Assembly (NCBI RefSeq): GCF_019038435.1
Contig: NZ_JAGPOX010000019.1
Coordinates: forward strand, 22,701 to 86,700
Direction of reading: 5' to 3'
DNA: 64,000 bases
Source: Nocardia alni
GTDB lineage: Bacteria; Actinomycetota; Actinomycetes; Mycobacteriales; Mycobacteriaceae
Shown: positions 19,102-26,729 of the stretch, piece after piece
How the letters are laid out: each line of letters opens with the position of its first letter
Numbering within the stretch: position 1 is the stretch's first letter
Translations under genes and position numbers: made by a program
Notes under the pieces: model-generated
The model's input: only the letters and a program-made list of their open reading frames with translations
Told to the model about the DNA's origin: nothing
Databases searched by the model: none

Positions 19102-20579
19102 CCGAGCAGGCCAAGCAATCTGCCAACACCAAGCCGACAACCACCAACACCGGCGTGCCGGTGGTCAGTGACGACGAGTCGCTGACCGCGGGCGCGCAGG
19201 GCCCGATCGTGCTGCACGACCACTACCTGATCGAGAAGCTCGCCCAGTTCAACCGGGAACGGGTGCCGGAGCGGATCGTGCACGCCAAGGGCGCCGGCGC
19301 GTACGGCGAGCTGGTGGTGACCAACGACGTCAGCCGGTTCACCAAGGCGGATCTGTTCCAGCCGGGCAGGCGCACCGAATCGCTGGCGCGCTTCTCCACC
19401 GTCGCCGGTGAGCAGGGCAGCCCGGACACCTGGCGCGATCCGCGCGGTTTCGCGGTGAAGTTCTACACCCGTGAGGGCAACTACGACCTCGTCGGCAACG
19501 ACACCCCGGTCTTCTTCATCAAGGACCCGATCAAATTCCCCGACTTCATCCGCTCACAGAAGCGCCTGCCCGGCAGTGGCCTGCGGGACCACAACATGCA
19601 GTGGGACTTCTGGACCCTGCGCCCGGAGACCGCGCACCAGGTGACCTGGCTGATGGGCGACCGCGGCGTCCCGGCCACCTACCGCCACATGAACGGCTAC
19701 GGCTCGCACACCTACCAGTGGGTCAACGCCGAGGGGGAGCGTTTCTGGGTCAAGTACCACTTCAAGACCGATCAGGGCGTGCAGAACCTGACCCAGGCCG
19801 ACGCCGATCGCCTGGCCGGTACCGATCCGGACTTCCATCGCCAGGACCTGTACGAGGCCATCGAGCGCGGCGAGTTCCCGAGCTGGACCCTGCATGTGCA
19901 GGTGATGCCGGAGAACGAGGCCGAGTCCTACCGATTCAATCCGTTCGACTTGACCAAGGTGTGGTCGCACAAGGATTACCCGCTGATCGAGGTGGGTCGC
20001 TGGACGCTGAACCGCAACCCGCAGAACTACTTCGTGGATATCGAGCAGGCCGCGTTCGAGCCGTCGAATCTCGTTCCGGGCATCGGCTATTCGCCCGACA
20101 AGATGCTGCTGGGCCGCGTATTCGCCTACGCCGACGCGCATCGCTACCGGATCGGCACGAATTACGCTCAGCTGCCCTCGAACCGGCCCCGCGCCGCGGA
20201 GGTGAACACCTACTCCAAGGAGGGGGCGATGCGATATGAGTTCAACGCTCCCGATGTGCCGGTGTACGCGCCGAACTCGTTCGGCGGCCCGCACGCCGAT
20301 CCCGCCCGCGCCGGTGATGAGGGCATCTGGGAGTTCGGCCGGCAGGCCGTGCGCGCCGGATACGTCCAGCACCGCGAGGACGGCGACTTCACCCAGGCCG
20401 GAACCCTGGTTCGCGAGGTCTACAACGACCAGGAGCGAGACCGGTTGGTGAGCAACGTCGTCGGCCACGTTCTGGGCGGTGTGCGGGAGCCGGTCCTGAG
20501 CCGGGTCTTCGACTACTGGAAGAGCGTCGACCCGGAGATCGGCAAGCGGATCGAGGAGGGCGTGCGCAGCGCCGGCTGA
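19098..20579 (+). CDS. katA: Monofunctional haem catalase
   Basis: Converts H2O2 to water and oxygen. Small-subunit clade 3-like, 493 aa. Distal histidine in [14 protein letters not shown], distal asparagine in [12 protein letters not shown], proximal haem tyrosine in [14 protein letters not shown]. The start is the ATG overlapping the furA stop. It may also dispose of peroxide made by the cholesterol oxidase, though that link is only inferred from co-occurrence. It ends 9 nt before a strong hairpin terminator. Confidence 0.97.
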   Translation: MTEQAKQSANTKPTTTNTGVPVVSDDESLTAGAQGPIVLHDHYLIEKLAQFNRERVPERIVHAKGAGAYGELVVTNDVSRFTKADLFQPGRRTESLARFSTVAGEQGSPDTWRDPRGFAVKFYTREGNYDLVGNDTPVFFIKDPIKFPDFIRSQKRLPGSGLRDHNMQWDFWTLRPETAHQVTWLMGDRGVPATYRHMNGYGSHTYQWVNAEGERFWVKYHFKTDQGVQNLTQADADRLAGTDPDFHRQDLYEAIERGEFPSWTLHVQVMPENEAESYRFNPFDLTKVWSHKDYPLIEVGRWTLNRNPQNYFVDIEQAAFEPSNLVPGIGYSPDKMLLGRVFAYADAHRYRIGTNYAQLPSNRPRAAEVNTYSKEGAMRYEFNAPDVPVYAPNSFGGPHADPARAGDEGIWEFGRQAVRAGYVQHREDGDFTQAGTLVREVYNDQERDRLVSNVVGHVLGGVREPVLSRVFDYWKSVDPEIGKRIEEGVRSAG

Positions 20580-20588
20580 TCGATCGTC

Positions 20589-20625
20589 ACGAAGTCCCGC
20601 ACCGGAATCCGGTGCGGGACTTCGT
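20589..20625. terminator. Strong bidirectional terminator after catalase
   Basis: Two perfect 18-nt arms (ACGAAGTCCCGCACCGGA and its complement) around a single central base at 20607. It lies between convergent genes (catalase and MarR) and can serve both. Confidence 0.9.
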
Positions 20626-20640
20626 ATTGTATCGACGGGG

Positions 20641-21126
20641 TCAGGTGACGGATCGGAGGCCGGGCTGGACTCCGGGAATCAGGCCCTGGTCGGTGGCGAT
20701 TCGGGTCAGCAGCGCGGTGAGCAGCGCGCGTTCGTCCTGGGTGAGCGCCCGGCACAGGTCGTCCTCGTTGTCGCGGGCGGCGACGCTCAACTTGCTCAGG
20801 AGTTTTCGGCCCGCGGGGGTGAGGTGCAGGGCGTGCAGGCGGCGGTCGTGCGGGTTGCGACGACGTTCGATCAGGCCGCGGTCCTCCAGTGTGTCGGCGA
20901 AGGGGACGAAGCGGCTCGGTGGCATGCCCAACTCGTCGGCTAGTTCGCGCTGGCTGCGACCTGGCTGCGCGACCAGCAGTCGTAGTAAGCCGGCCTGGGG
21001 CGGGGTGAGATCCAGGGTGGCGATGCCATCCGCGAAATGCGCTGCCGCATGGGCTCCTACCTGCGCCAGCAGGAAGCCGACGCCGCCCGATGGGCGGTTG
21101 GCGCCCGGCTCTTGCCTCGTGTCCAT
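20641..21126 (-). CDS. MarR family transcriptional regulator
   Basis: Regulator of 161 aa. Winged-helix landmarks: TPPQAGLLRLLVAQPGRSQ, RELADELGMPPSRFVPFADTL, then the wing RRRNPHDRRLHALHLTPAG. An AT-only run directly upstream (21156-21175) is its likely promoter/operator. The alpha/beta hydrolase at 21182-22021 lies immediately upstream on the same strand and may be co-regulated. Confidence 0.92.
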   Translation of the reverse strand: MDTRQEPGANRPSGGVGFLLAQVGAHAAAHFADGIATLDLTPPQAGLLRLLVAQPGRSQRELADELGMPPSRFVPFADTLEDRGLIERRRNPHDRRLHALHLTPAGRKLLSKLSVAARDNEDDLCRALTQDERALLTALLTRIATDQGLIPGVQPGLRSVT

Positions 21127-21155
21127 ACGGGCATGGTAGAGATAAAAAATCGTGC

Positions 21156-21175
21156 TTATATATAATTATTATATA
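21156..21175. promoter_or_regulatory. AT-only near-palindrome upstream of marR
   Basis: Twenty consecutive A/T bases in a roughly 65-70% GC setting, with TATATAAT/ATTATATA-type symmetry, sit 30 nt before the MarR start. A MarR autoregulatory operator overlapping a -10 region is the simplest reading. Confidence 0.55.
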
Positions 21176-21181
21176 CTGTAA

Positions 21182-22021
21182 TCATTGTATGTCCGGGGTT
21201 TTCCGCGGCTCAGCGGATTGGGCGCCCAGGAAGCCGATGATCTTGGCGTGGAAGTCTTCCGGGGCCTCGGCGGGTGCGCCGTGGCCCGCGTCGATCTCCG
21301 CGTAGCGCGCGTCGGGGATGGCCGCCACCAACTGCTGTTGCTGTTCGGCGGGGATGATCCGATCGTGCGCGCTGGCCAGGACCAAGGTCGGCGCGGTGAT
21401 TCGATCGAGCAGGCCGGACAGGTCCACGGTGCGATCGACCTCGGTCTGCCGGTCCGTGCCGGGCGCGATCATCTCGACGAACTGCTTGACCACGGCCGCG
21501 TGTTCCTCGGCGCTGATCCGGGACCAGTAGCCCGGGCCGAATGCGGCCAGCGTGAGATGCTGTGCCAGCAGGGTGGTTCCGTGCTCGGCGTCGGCGCGGA
21601 AAAGGCCGATCCAGTACCGGAATTCGGCGTCCATCCGGGTGTCGGTGCGTACCCATCCGGCATGCAGCAGCAGCGAGCGCACCCGCTGGGGATCGGTCGC
21701 GGCCAGATGTGCGGCGATTGCCGAGCCGAGGGAATGGCCGACCAGATGGAAGCGGTCGAGCCCGGCGTGATCGGCCGCCGCCCGCACCTCGGCGGCGAGA
21801 TCGCCCAGGGTGAGCGGTCCACCGTGGTCGACGGTATCGCCCGAACCGGAATAGTCCAGGGCGAGAACGGTATAGCGGTCGGCGATCTCGGCGGTCAGCG
21901 GCGCCCACTGCGCGCGGCCGGCCGAGGTCCCGTGCACCAGAACGACTCCCGGGCCGGTGCCGGTGATTTCGTAGGCCACGGTGGCGTTTCCGCCGCTGAG
22001 TTGAACGGTCGTAGTAGGCAT
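21182..22021 (-). CDS. Alpha/beta hydrolase
   Basis: Hydrolase of 279 aa. Oxyanion region VVLVHGTSAG, nucleophile elbow GHSLGS, acid in LASAHDRIIP, and final histidine in IDAGHGAPAE give a complete triad. No lid feature points to a substrate. It lies between a second hydrolase on the same strand (63 nt away) and marR, so a small detoxification or catabolic operon under the MarR or the divergent LysR is plausible. Confidence 0.88.
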   Translation of the reverse strand: MPTTTVQLSGGNATVAYEITGTGPGVVLVHGTSAGRAQWAPLTAEIADRYTVLALDYSGSGDTVDHGGPLTLGDLAAEVRAAADHAGLDRFHLVGHSLGSAIAAHLAATDPQRVRSLLLHAGWVRTDTRMDAEFRYWIGLFRADAEHGTTLLAQHLTLAAFGPGYWSRISAEEHAAVVKQFVEMIAPGTDRQTEVDRTVDLSGLLDRITAPTLVLASAHDRIIPAEQQQQLVAAIPDARYAEIDAGHGAPAEAPEDFHAKIIGFLGAQSAEPRKTPDIQ

Positions 22022-22084
22022 GTGATGTCCTGTTCCAGCGATATTGTGCCGTTGTAATGGTTTCTGGCGGTGACGTATTCCGGT

Positions 22085-22870
22085 TCAGGCCGCTGTGGCG
22101 GCCGTGAACGCCCTCGCGGCGGCGCGTACCGCCGCATTGAACCGGGCCGGTCGTTCCTGATGCGGCATATGTCCCGCGCCCTCGATAACGGTGACGCCTG
22201 CGCCGGGCGTCAGTGCGGCGCATACCCGCGCCACCTCGACCGGGATTTCCGCGTCCAGTTCGCCGTGGACGTAGTGGATCGGAGTGCGCAGCCCCGGCAG
22301 GCGCGGTCGCGGGTCGTATTCGGCGAATGTGTGGAAGTGCTCGTCGATGAACACCCCCGAGTCCAAGATCTGCCGGATGGTCCAGTCGGCGAGTCCGGGA
22401 GTGGTACGGGGTGCGAACCAGTTCGGTATCCACTGGCTCACGAAATTCACGCGGTCATACCGCATATCGTCGATGATCTGCCGCAGCGGCATACCCTGCG
22501 CGGGCCAGTACGCGGGACCGTCCGCCGCGATCACCCCGCCGACCAGTTCGGGATGGGCCAGGGCCAGTTCGGTGGCGAAACTCGCACCGATCGAATTGCC
22601 GACCACGACCGGCCGCACGAGCGCCAATTCCCGGATGAGTTCGGCCAGGTCGGCGACGACGCCGGCGAGGGTGTTACCGGCCATCGGCCGGTCCGAGCGC
22701 CCGCAACCCCGCCAGTCCAGGGTGATCACCCGGAACTCGTTCACGAATTCGGCCTGCTGCGCACCCCAGACCCGTCCGCTGGTTCCCCAGCCGTGCAGGA
22801 ACAGCAGCGGCTGTCCGGTGCCGTGATCCTCGTAGTAGAGCTGAACGTCATTGATCGTGATGTAAGGCAT
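22085..22870 (-). CDS. Alpha/beta hydrolase
   Basis: Hydrolase of 261 aa. LLFLHGWGTSG is the oxyanion loop and GNSIGAS the nucleophile elbow; acid in VHGELDAEIP and histidine in IEGAGHMPHQERP complete the triad. The pattern resembles C-C bond hydrolases, haloperoxidase-like and epoxide hydrolase-like members; these cannot be separated by eye. It is the first gene of the leftward pair and divergent from a LysR gene 85 nt away, whose likely target it is. Confidence 0.88.
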   Translation of the reverse strand: MPYITINDVQLYYEDHGTGQPLLFLHGWGTSGRVWGAQQAEFVNEFRVITLDWRGCGRSDRPMAGNTLAGVVADLAELIRELALVRPVVVGNSIGASFATELALAHPELVGGVIAADGPAYWPAQGMPLRQIIDDMRYDRVNFVSQWIPNWFAPRTTPGLADWTIRQILDSGVFIDEHFHTFAEYDPRPRLPGLRTPIHYVHGELDAEIPVEVARVCAALTPGAGVTVIEGAGHMPHQERPARFNAAVRAAARAFTAATAA

Positions 22871-22927
22871 GCGATAAGGAAACCGCGATCGGCGGCGGCG
22901 AAAAATAGGCGGAACGAGCTGGCACTG

Positions 22928-22942
22928 ATCACCGAAACTGAT
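22928..22942. promoter_or_regulatory. Candidate LysR box
   Basis: ATCA-N7-TGAT, containing T-N11-A, lies in the 85-bp gap between the hydrolase pair and the divergent LysR gene. This is the usual position and form of a LysR recognition site. Confidence 0.45.
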
Positions 22943-22955
22943 TAATCTCGCGGCG

Positions 22956-23843
22956 GTGGAGTTGCGTCAGTTGCAGTACTTCCTCGTCGTCGCCGAGGAG
23001 TTGCACTTCGGCCGGGCCGCCGAGCGACTGCATATCGTGCAGTCCGCGGTCAGCCAGCAGGTGCACCGGCTCGAGCGGGAACTGGGCGTCGCGCTGTTCG
23101 AGCGCACCACGCGCACGGTGCGGCTGACCGAGGCCGGTCAGCGGCTGCGCCCGCACGCCGAACGGGTGCTGGGCGCGGTGGCCGACGCCCGTGAGGCCAT
23201 CGACGAGCTGCGCACCGAGCGCACCGGGACGATCCGCCTCGGCACCAGTACGGGCCTGGGTACACGGCTGGACGCGATACTGCTGGAATACGCGCGCCTG
23301 GCCCCCGACGCGTATCTGGAACTCGTCCATGTGGATGCCCAGGAGCGGACCAAGCGCGTGCGGTCGGGTGAGCTGGACGCCGCCGTGGTACGCGGTGATC
23401 TCGAGGCGCCGGATCTGGAACTGCTGCCGCTGTGGTCGGACGTGCTGGTCGCGGTCGTCCCCGCCCGGCACGACCTGGCCGTGCTGCGTGAGATCGACCT
23501 GGCTCGCCTGGCCGATCTGCCGCTGCGCTTGGTCGGCCGCGCGCGCAATCCGGGGCTGCACGACCTGATCGTCGGCTGCTGCCGCGATGCCGGATTCGAG
23601 CCGCTGCTCGGACCGGAACTCTCCTCGGACCAGGACAACACCCTGGCGGCGATCGGCTTCGGCAGGCCGAGTTGGACGGTGTATTACGCGTCGATGGCGC
23701 AGCGGCTGTCGGTCCCGGGCGTGGTGTTCCGGCCGCTGCGCGATCCCGAACCGGTGATGCCGAGTTACCTTGTGGTGCGGCCGGATCCGCCGCGCGCCGA
23801 GCTGCGGGCGCTGATCACGGCCTGTCATGCGGCCGATGAGTGA
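22956..23843 (+). CDS. LysR family transcriptional regulator
   Basis: Regulator of 295 aa starting at GTG 22956. The N-terminal HTH is textbook: LRQLQYFLVVAEELHFGRAA then LHIVQSAVSQQVHRLEREL. A type 2 periplasmic-binding-fold effector domain follows (GTIRLGTSTGLGTRLDAIL). It probably controls the divergent alpha/beta hydrolases in response to their substrate; effector unknown. Confidence 0.93.
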   Translation: MELRQLQYFLVVAEELHFGRAAERLHIVQSAVSQQVHRLERELGVALFERTTRTVRLTEAGQRLRPHAERVLGAVADAREAIDELRTERTGTIRLGTSTGLGTRLDAILLEYARLAPDAYLELVHVDAQERTKRVRSGELDAAVVRGDLEAPDLELLPLWSDVLVAVVPARHDLAVLREIDLARLADLPLRLVGRARNPGLHDLIVGCCRDAGFEPLLGPELSSDQDNTLAAIGFGRPSWTVYYASMAQRLSVPGVVFRPLRDPEPVMPSYLVVRPDPPRAELRALITACHAADE

Positions 23844-23857
23844 GAGTTGGCGCGGGT

Positions 23858-23920
23858 TTACTTGAGCAGACCCCACCAGTACACGAGGCACGCGAGCACG
23901 AAGACCACCGCGGTTTCCAT
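23858..23920 (-). CDS. Possible 20-aa membrane peptide
   Basis: ATG at 23920 gives METAVVFVLACLVYWWGLLK, a single hydrophobic helix with a lysine end. GGAGG lies on this strand but only 1 nt from the ATG, too close for normal initiation. No homologue is known to me. It may be chance; the hydrophobic composition is what makes it worth listing. Confidence 0.25.
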   Translation of the reverse strand: METAVVFVLACLVYWWGLLK

Positions 23921-23985
23921 ACCTCCATCATTACTCGAGCGCTCGGGACACGCCCAGGACCAAGATCACAAGGCGGCAACGGAAC

Positions 23986-24027
23986 GCCCGCCGGGCCTGT
24001 CACCCCTCGTGGACAGGCCCGGCGGGC
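23986..24027. terminator. Hairpin terminator between lysR and lutC
   Basis: GCCCGCCGGGCCTGTC and its exact complement are separated by 10 nt. No T-run. It lies between two convergent genes (lysR and lutC), so it can end both transcripts. Confidence 0.65.
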
Positions 24028-24188
24028 ATGAAGTGGGTGGAACGGGCCATCGGCGCGGCACCTGACACACGACCCAGCCGTGCGTGGGTGGCGGGGGGCC
24101 GTGCGTGGCAGCGCCGAGCCGATGATCCCGTTCCGAGGAATACGATGCCGTCGCGTGCTTGGTACAGGCTTAAAGGGACCTTGTGGGT

Positions 24189-24842
24189 TTACGGAGAATC
24201 GAACTCGTCCACGATCAGCACGATCAGCTGGCGTTGGCGATGGCGGCCCTGGCCGGGGGCGCCCTTGGCGTCGGCCGGCGCGGTCGGACCGCCGCACCAG
24301 GTGATGGGGCGGCGCGAATCGAGTTTGTCGAGCACCTCGGGTAGCGAGGAGTCGATCTGCGGCGTGCGCACCACGCAGATATGGCAGGTGGGCACCAGGG
24401 TCTCGCTGCGGCCCTGGCCTGGTCCGCCGTCCAGCACGACGGCTCCGGCGTCGGCGACCGCTCCGGCACAGGTGGTTACCACGGCGTCCGCGTCGTCCAG
24501 CTCCTCGGGCGTGAGCTGCTGGTGGTCCCGCATGACGGTGTTACCCGCGTCCTCGGCCCACGGGTCGAGCCATTCGTCCGGCAAACCGTTGGGCGTCACA
24601 ACGGATTTCGCGCGATAGGTGCGCAGCGCGCCACGGACGGCCGCGGGAATCTCCGCCTCGGTGATCCGCTCGACCCGCGCGCCGTGGTGTTCGAGGCGCT
24701 CGATGAACAGTTCCACGATCGTGGGGTCGGCGAGGGACAGCTCGGGCGGGGTACGCCTGTTGCTGAGCGTGATGGTCCGGTCGTCGTCGGGCAGCGATTT
24801 GAGTCCGTCGCGCACCCGGCGCAGGAAGTCCTCCCTGGTCAT
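24189..24842 (-). CDS. lutC: LUD-domain protein, LutC-like
   Basis: Protein of 217 aa from ATG 24842 (MTREDFLRRVRDGLKSLP). LutC is the small subunit of the LutABC L-lactate oxidation complex. The LUD fold is visible in DADAVVTTCAGAVADAGAVV and LVPTCHICVV, and the C terminus (GGPTAPAD...LIVLIV) aligns with the GPSATSDIE...LV end of LutC, though the linker is divergent. LutA and LutB are not adjacent: upstream is only a short ORF and a rho paralogue. It is either an orphan subunit or a LUD protein with another job. Its start overlaps the stop of a 27-codon ORF by one base (TGATG). Confidence 0.8.
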   Translation of the reverse strand: MTREDFLRRVRDGLKSLPDDDRTITLSNRRTPPELSLADPTIVELFIERLEHHGARVERITEAEIPAAVRGALRTYRAKSVVTPNGLPDEWLDPWAEDAGNTVMRDHQQLTPEELDDADAVVTTCAGAVADAGAVVLDGGPGQGRSETLVPTCHICVVRTPQIDSSLPEVLDKLDSRRPITWCGGPTAPADAKGAPGQGRHRQRQLIVLIVDEFDSP

Positions 24843-24925
24843 CAGCGGCGCCCGTCCTGGGTCCGCCGATCGGTCCGGGAGGCTCCGGATGGCACGTTGC
24901 TGAAGTTGGTGAGTGCCGTGCGCAT
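24842..24925 (-). CDS. Possible 27-aa leader ORF translationally coupled to lutC
   Basis: ATG 24925 is preceded by AAAGGGGG and encodes a basic peptide starting MRTALTNFSNVPSG. It ends in TGA whose last base is the first base of the lutC ATG. The good ribosome site and the TGATG junction suggest real translation, possibly to deliver ribosomes to lutC, which has no strong site of its own. No family recognised. Confidence 0.45.
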   Translation of the reverse strand: MRTALTNFSNVPSGASRTDRRTQDGRR

Positions 24926-25139
24926 GCGGCCCCCTTTCTGACCGGCGGCGCAGCGGTCCCAGGGGCGCCGCGAACGCGGCGGACGGGGGACGAGCTGTGC
25001 GGGTGGTGCTGGGCGCCGCCGCACGGGCGGACGCGCTGATCTTGCGCACCAGGCTACCTGGACGGGGGACCGTTTTCGTTCGAGGGACGCGCTCTGCACT
25101 CGATTCGCGCAATTTGATGGAAATCCGCAGGTTCCATGG

Positions 25140-26312
25140 TCAGTTCGCGGCGGTGCGGATCTGGGTGAGGAATTCGGCGTTCGTGCCGGTCTGACGCAGT
25201 CCGGTCAGCAGCAGCTCGATCGCCTGCTGCGGTTCGCGCCCCGCCAGGGTGCGGCGCAGCGAGCGAGTGGCGGCCAGCTCCTCCGGTGTGAGCAGCAGTT
25301 CGTCCTTGCGGGTGCTGGAGCGGTTGATGTCCACCGCGGGATAGGTGCGCCGGTCGGCGATGCCGCGGTCCAGTTTGAGCTCGGCGTTGCCGGTGCCTTT
25401 GTACTCCTCGAAGATGACGGCGTCGGCGGCCGAACCGGTCTCGACCAGTGCGGTGGCGATGATGGTGAGCGAGCCGCCGTTCTCGATATTGCGCGCGGCG
25501 CCGAGGAATTTCTTGGGCGGCGCCAGGGCTCCGGCGTCCACGCCGCCGGTCAGGATGCGGCCGGTGCCGGCCGAGGCCAGGTTGTAGGCGCGGGCCAGGC
25601 GGGTCAGCGAATCCAGCAGCACCACCACATCGCGGCCCATCTCGACCAGGCGCTTGGCGTGTTCGATGGCCAACTCGGCCACGGCGATGTGGTCGCGCGC
25701 GGGCAGGTCGAAGGTGGCGGCGGCGATATCGGCGGGCACCGAGCGCGAGAGGTCGGTGACCTCCTCGGGTCGCTCACCCACGAGCACCAGCATCAGCTGG
25801 CATTCCGGGTGGTTCTTCGCGACTCCGTGCGCAATAGATTGCAGCACAGAGGTTTTGCCCGCCTTCGGTGGCGCGACGATCAATGCGCGCTGCCCCTTGC
25901 CGATCGGGGTCACCAGATCGGTTACCCGCGTGATCATTTCGTGGGGCTCTGTCTCCAGACGCAGGCGGTCCTGGGGATAGATGGGCGTCAGGTCGGCGAA
26001 ATGCGGTCTGGCCTTGGCCTGTTCGGGCGCCAAGCCGTTCACGCGCTCGATGCGGATCAGCGGGGCGAACGGCGCGTTGTCACGCTTGGGGCCGACGATC
26101 CCGCAGATGGCGTCACCGCGTCGCAACCCGTGATCGCGGACCAGGCGCAACGATACGTGTGCGTCGTGCGGTCCGGGCAGGTAGCCGTCGGTGCGCAGGC
26201 TGGCGTGGTTGCCGGAGATGTCGAGGATGCCGGTGATCTCGTGTGTGGCGTCCGCGGTCTTGGCGACGACGTCCGGTGCGCCGTCGGGTTTGTGAATGAT
26301 GTTGTCTTGCAT
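25140..26312 (-). CDS. Short-form transcription termination factor Rho paralogue
   Basis: RecA-fold RNA helicase of 390 aa. The N-terminal OB-type RNA-binding domain is present ([20 protein letters not shown], with [16 protein letters not shown]). Walker A is [12 protein letters not shown], then [16 protein letters not shown], Walker [17 protein letters not shown] and the Q/R loops [20 protein letters not shown], all near-canonical. Missing is the long Arg/Asp-rich N-terminal insertion of the housekeeping actinobacterial Rho (usually above 600 aa). It therefore looks like a second, specialised Rho. It has a long 5' region with its own promoter and no operon partner upstream. Confidence 0.9.
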   Translation of the reverse strand: MQDNIIHKPDGAPDVVAKTADATHEITGILDISGNHASLRTDGYLPGPHDAHVSLRLVRDHGLRRGDAICGIVGPKRDNAPFAPLIRIERVNGLAPEQAKARPHFADLTPIYPQDRLRLETEPHEMITRVTDLVTPIGKGQRALIVAPPKAGKTSVLQSIAHGVAKNHPECQLMLVLVGERPEEVTDLSRSVPADIAAATFDLPARDHIAVAELAIEHAKRLVEMGRDVVVLLDSLTRLARAYNLASAGTGRILTGGVDAGALAPPKKFLGAARNIENGGSLTIIATALVETGSAADAVIFEEYKGTGNAELKLDRGIADRRTYPAVDINRSSTRKDELLLTPEELAATRSLRRTLAGREPQQAIELLLTGLRQTGTNAEFLTQIRTAAN

Positions 26313-26674
26313 GGTATTAACTCCTGAAGATGGATGGGTACGGCGAATGGCCGATCGTGCAGCGTGAGCTGCGGATGAATCCCCCTGCGGTACTTCGAAT
26401 TCGACTTCGCTGGAGAGCGGAGCAATGGGGAGAACTTGGGCCGTCTTACGGGTTGTGGGAGGAAGAACTCACCTGCATCCACAAGCTGGAGACATGCCAA
26501 GAGTAACGCTGCCTGACACAACGCGCAATCACCCCCTACTATTCCCGCCGTCCCGGTAGCGCGGTCCAGGCATGCTCGTGACCGGTACTTACGCTGGATA
26601 CCGGCCATGATTACGCCAGGCCGGCGAGTGCGCTCGAAGGCCGGGAAGAGCGCTCGAGCCGACGCGAATGCGAA
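26313..26674. other. Long upstream region of the rho paralogue
   Basis: About 360 bp without a credible gene. It contains a candidate minus-strand promoter (26500-26528), implying a leader of about 180 nt before rho, which could carry an autoregulatory Rho-sensitive element. Confidence 0.5.
26500..26528 (-). promoter_or_regulatory. Candidate promoter of the rho paralogue
   Basis: On the minus strand TTGCGC (26528-26523), 17 nt, then TACTCT (26505-26500). Spacing is ideal and both hexamers are acceptable. Prediction only. Confidence 0.4.
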
Positions 26675-26709
26675 AAGGCCCGGACTCGCGTACGGCGAAT
26701 CCGGGCCTT
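26675..26709 (-). terminator. Intrinsic terminator of clc
   Basis: On the minus strand AAGGCCCGGA pairs with TCCGGGCCTT and is followed by TTCGC, giving a CTTTT tract after a 10-bp stem. It lies 21 nt past the ClC stop. Confidence 0.85.
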
Positions 26710-26729
26710 GCGTCGATGTGAGCGGGTCG

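Larger units (their letters stand above)
23844..24188. other. Gap between lysR and lutC
   Basis: It holds a possible 20-codon hydrophobic ORF on the minus strand (23858-23920), a strong hairpin (23986-24027) and an 11-bp direct repeat GCCGTGCGTGG at 24077-24087 and 24098-24108. Nothing else was recognised. Confidence 0.5.

Noticed and set aside
24077..24108. 11-bp direct repeat GCCGTGCGTGG x2 as a CRISPR or iteron seed
   Set aside because: Only two copies, no further units, no cas or replication gene.
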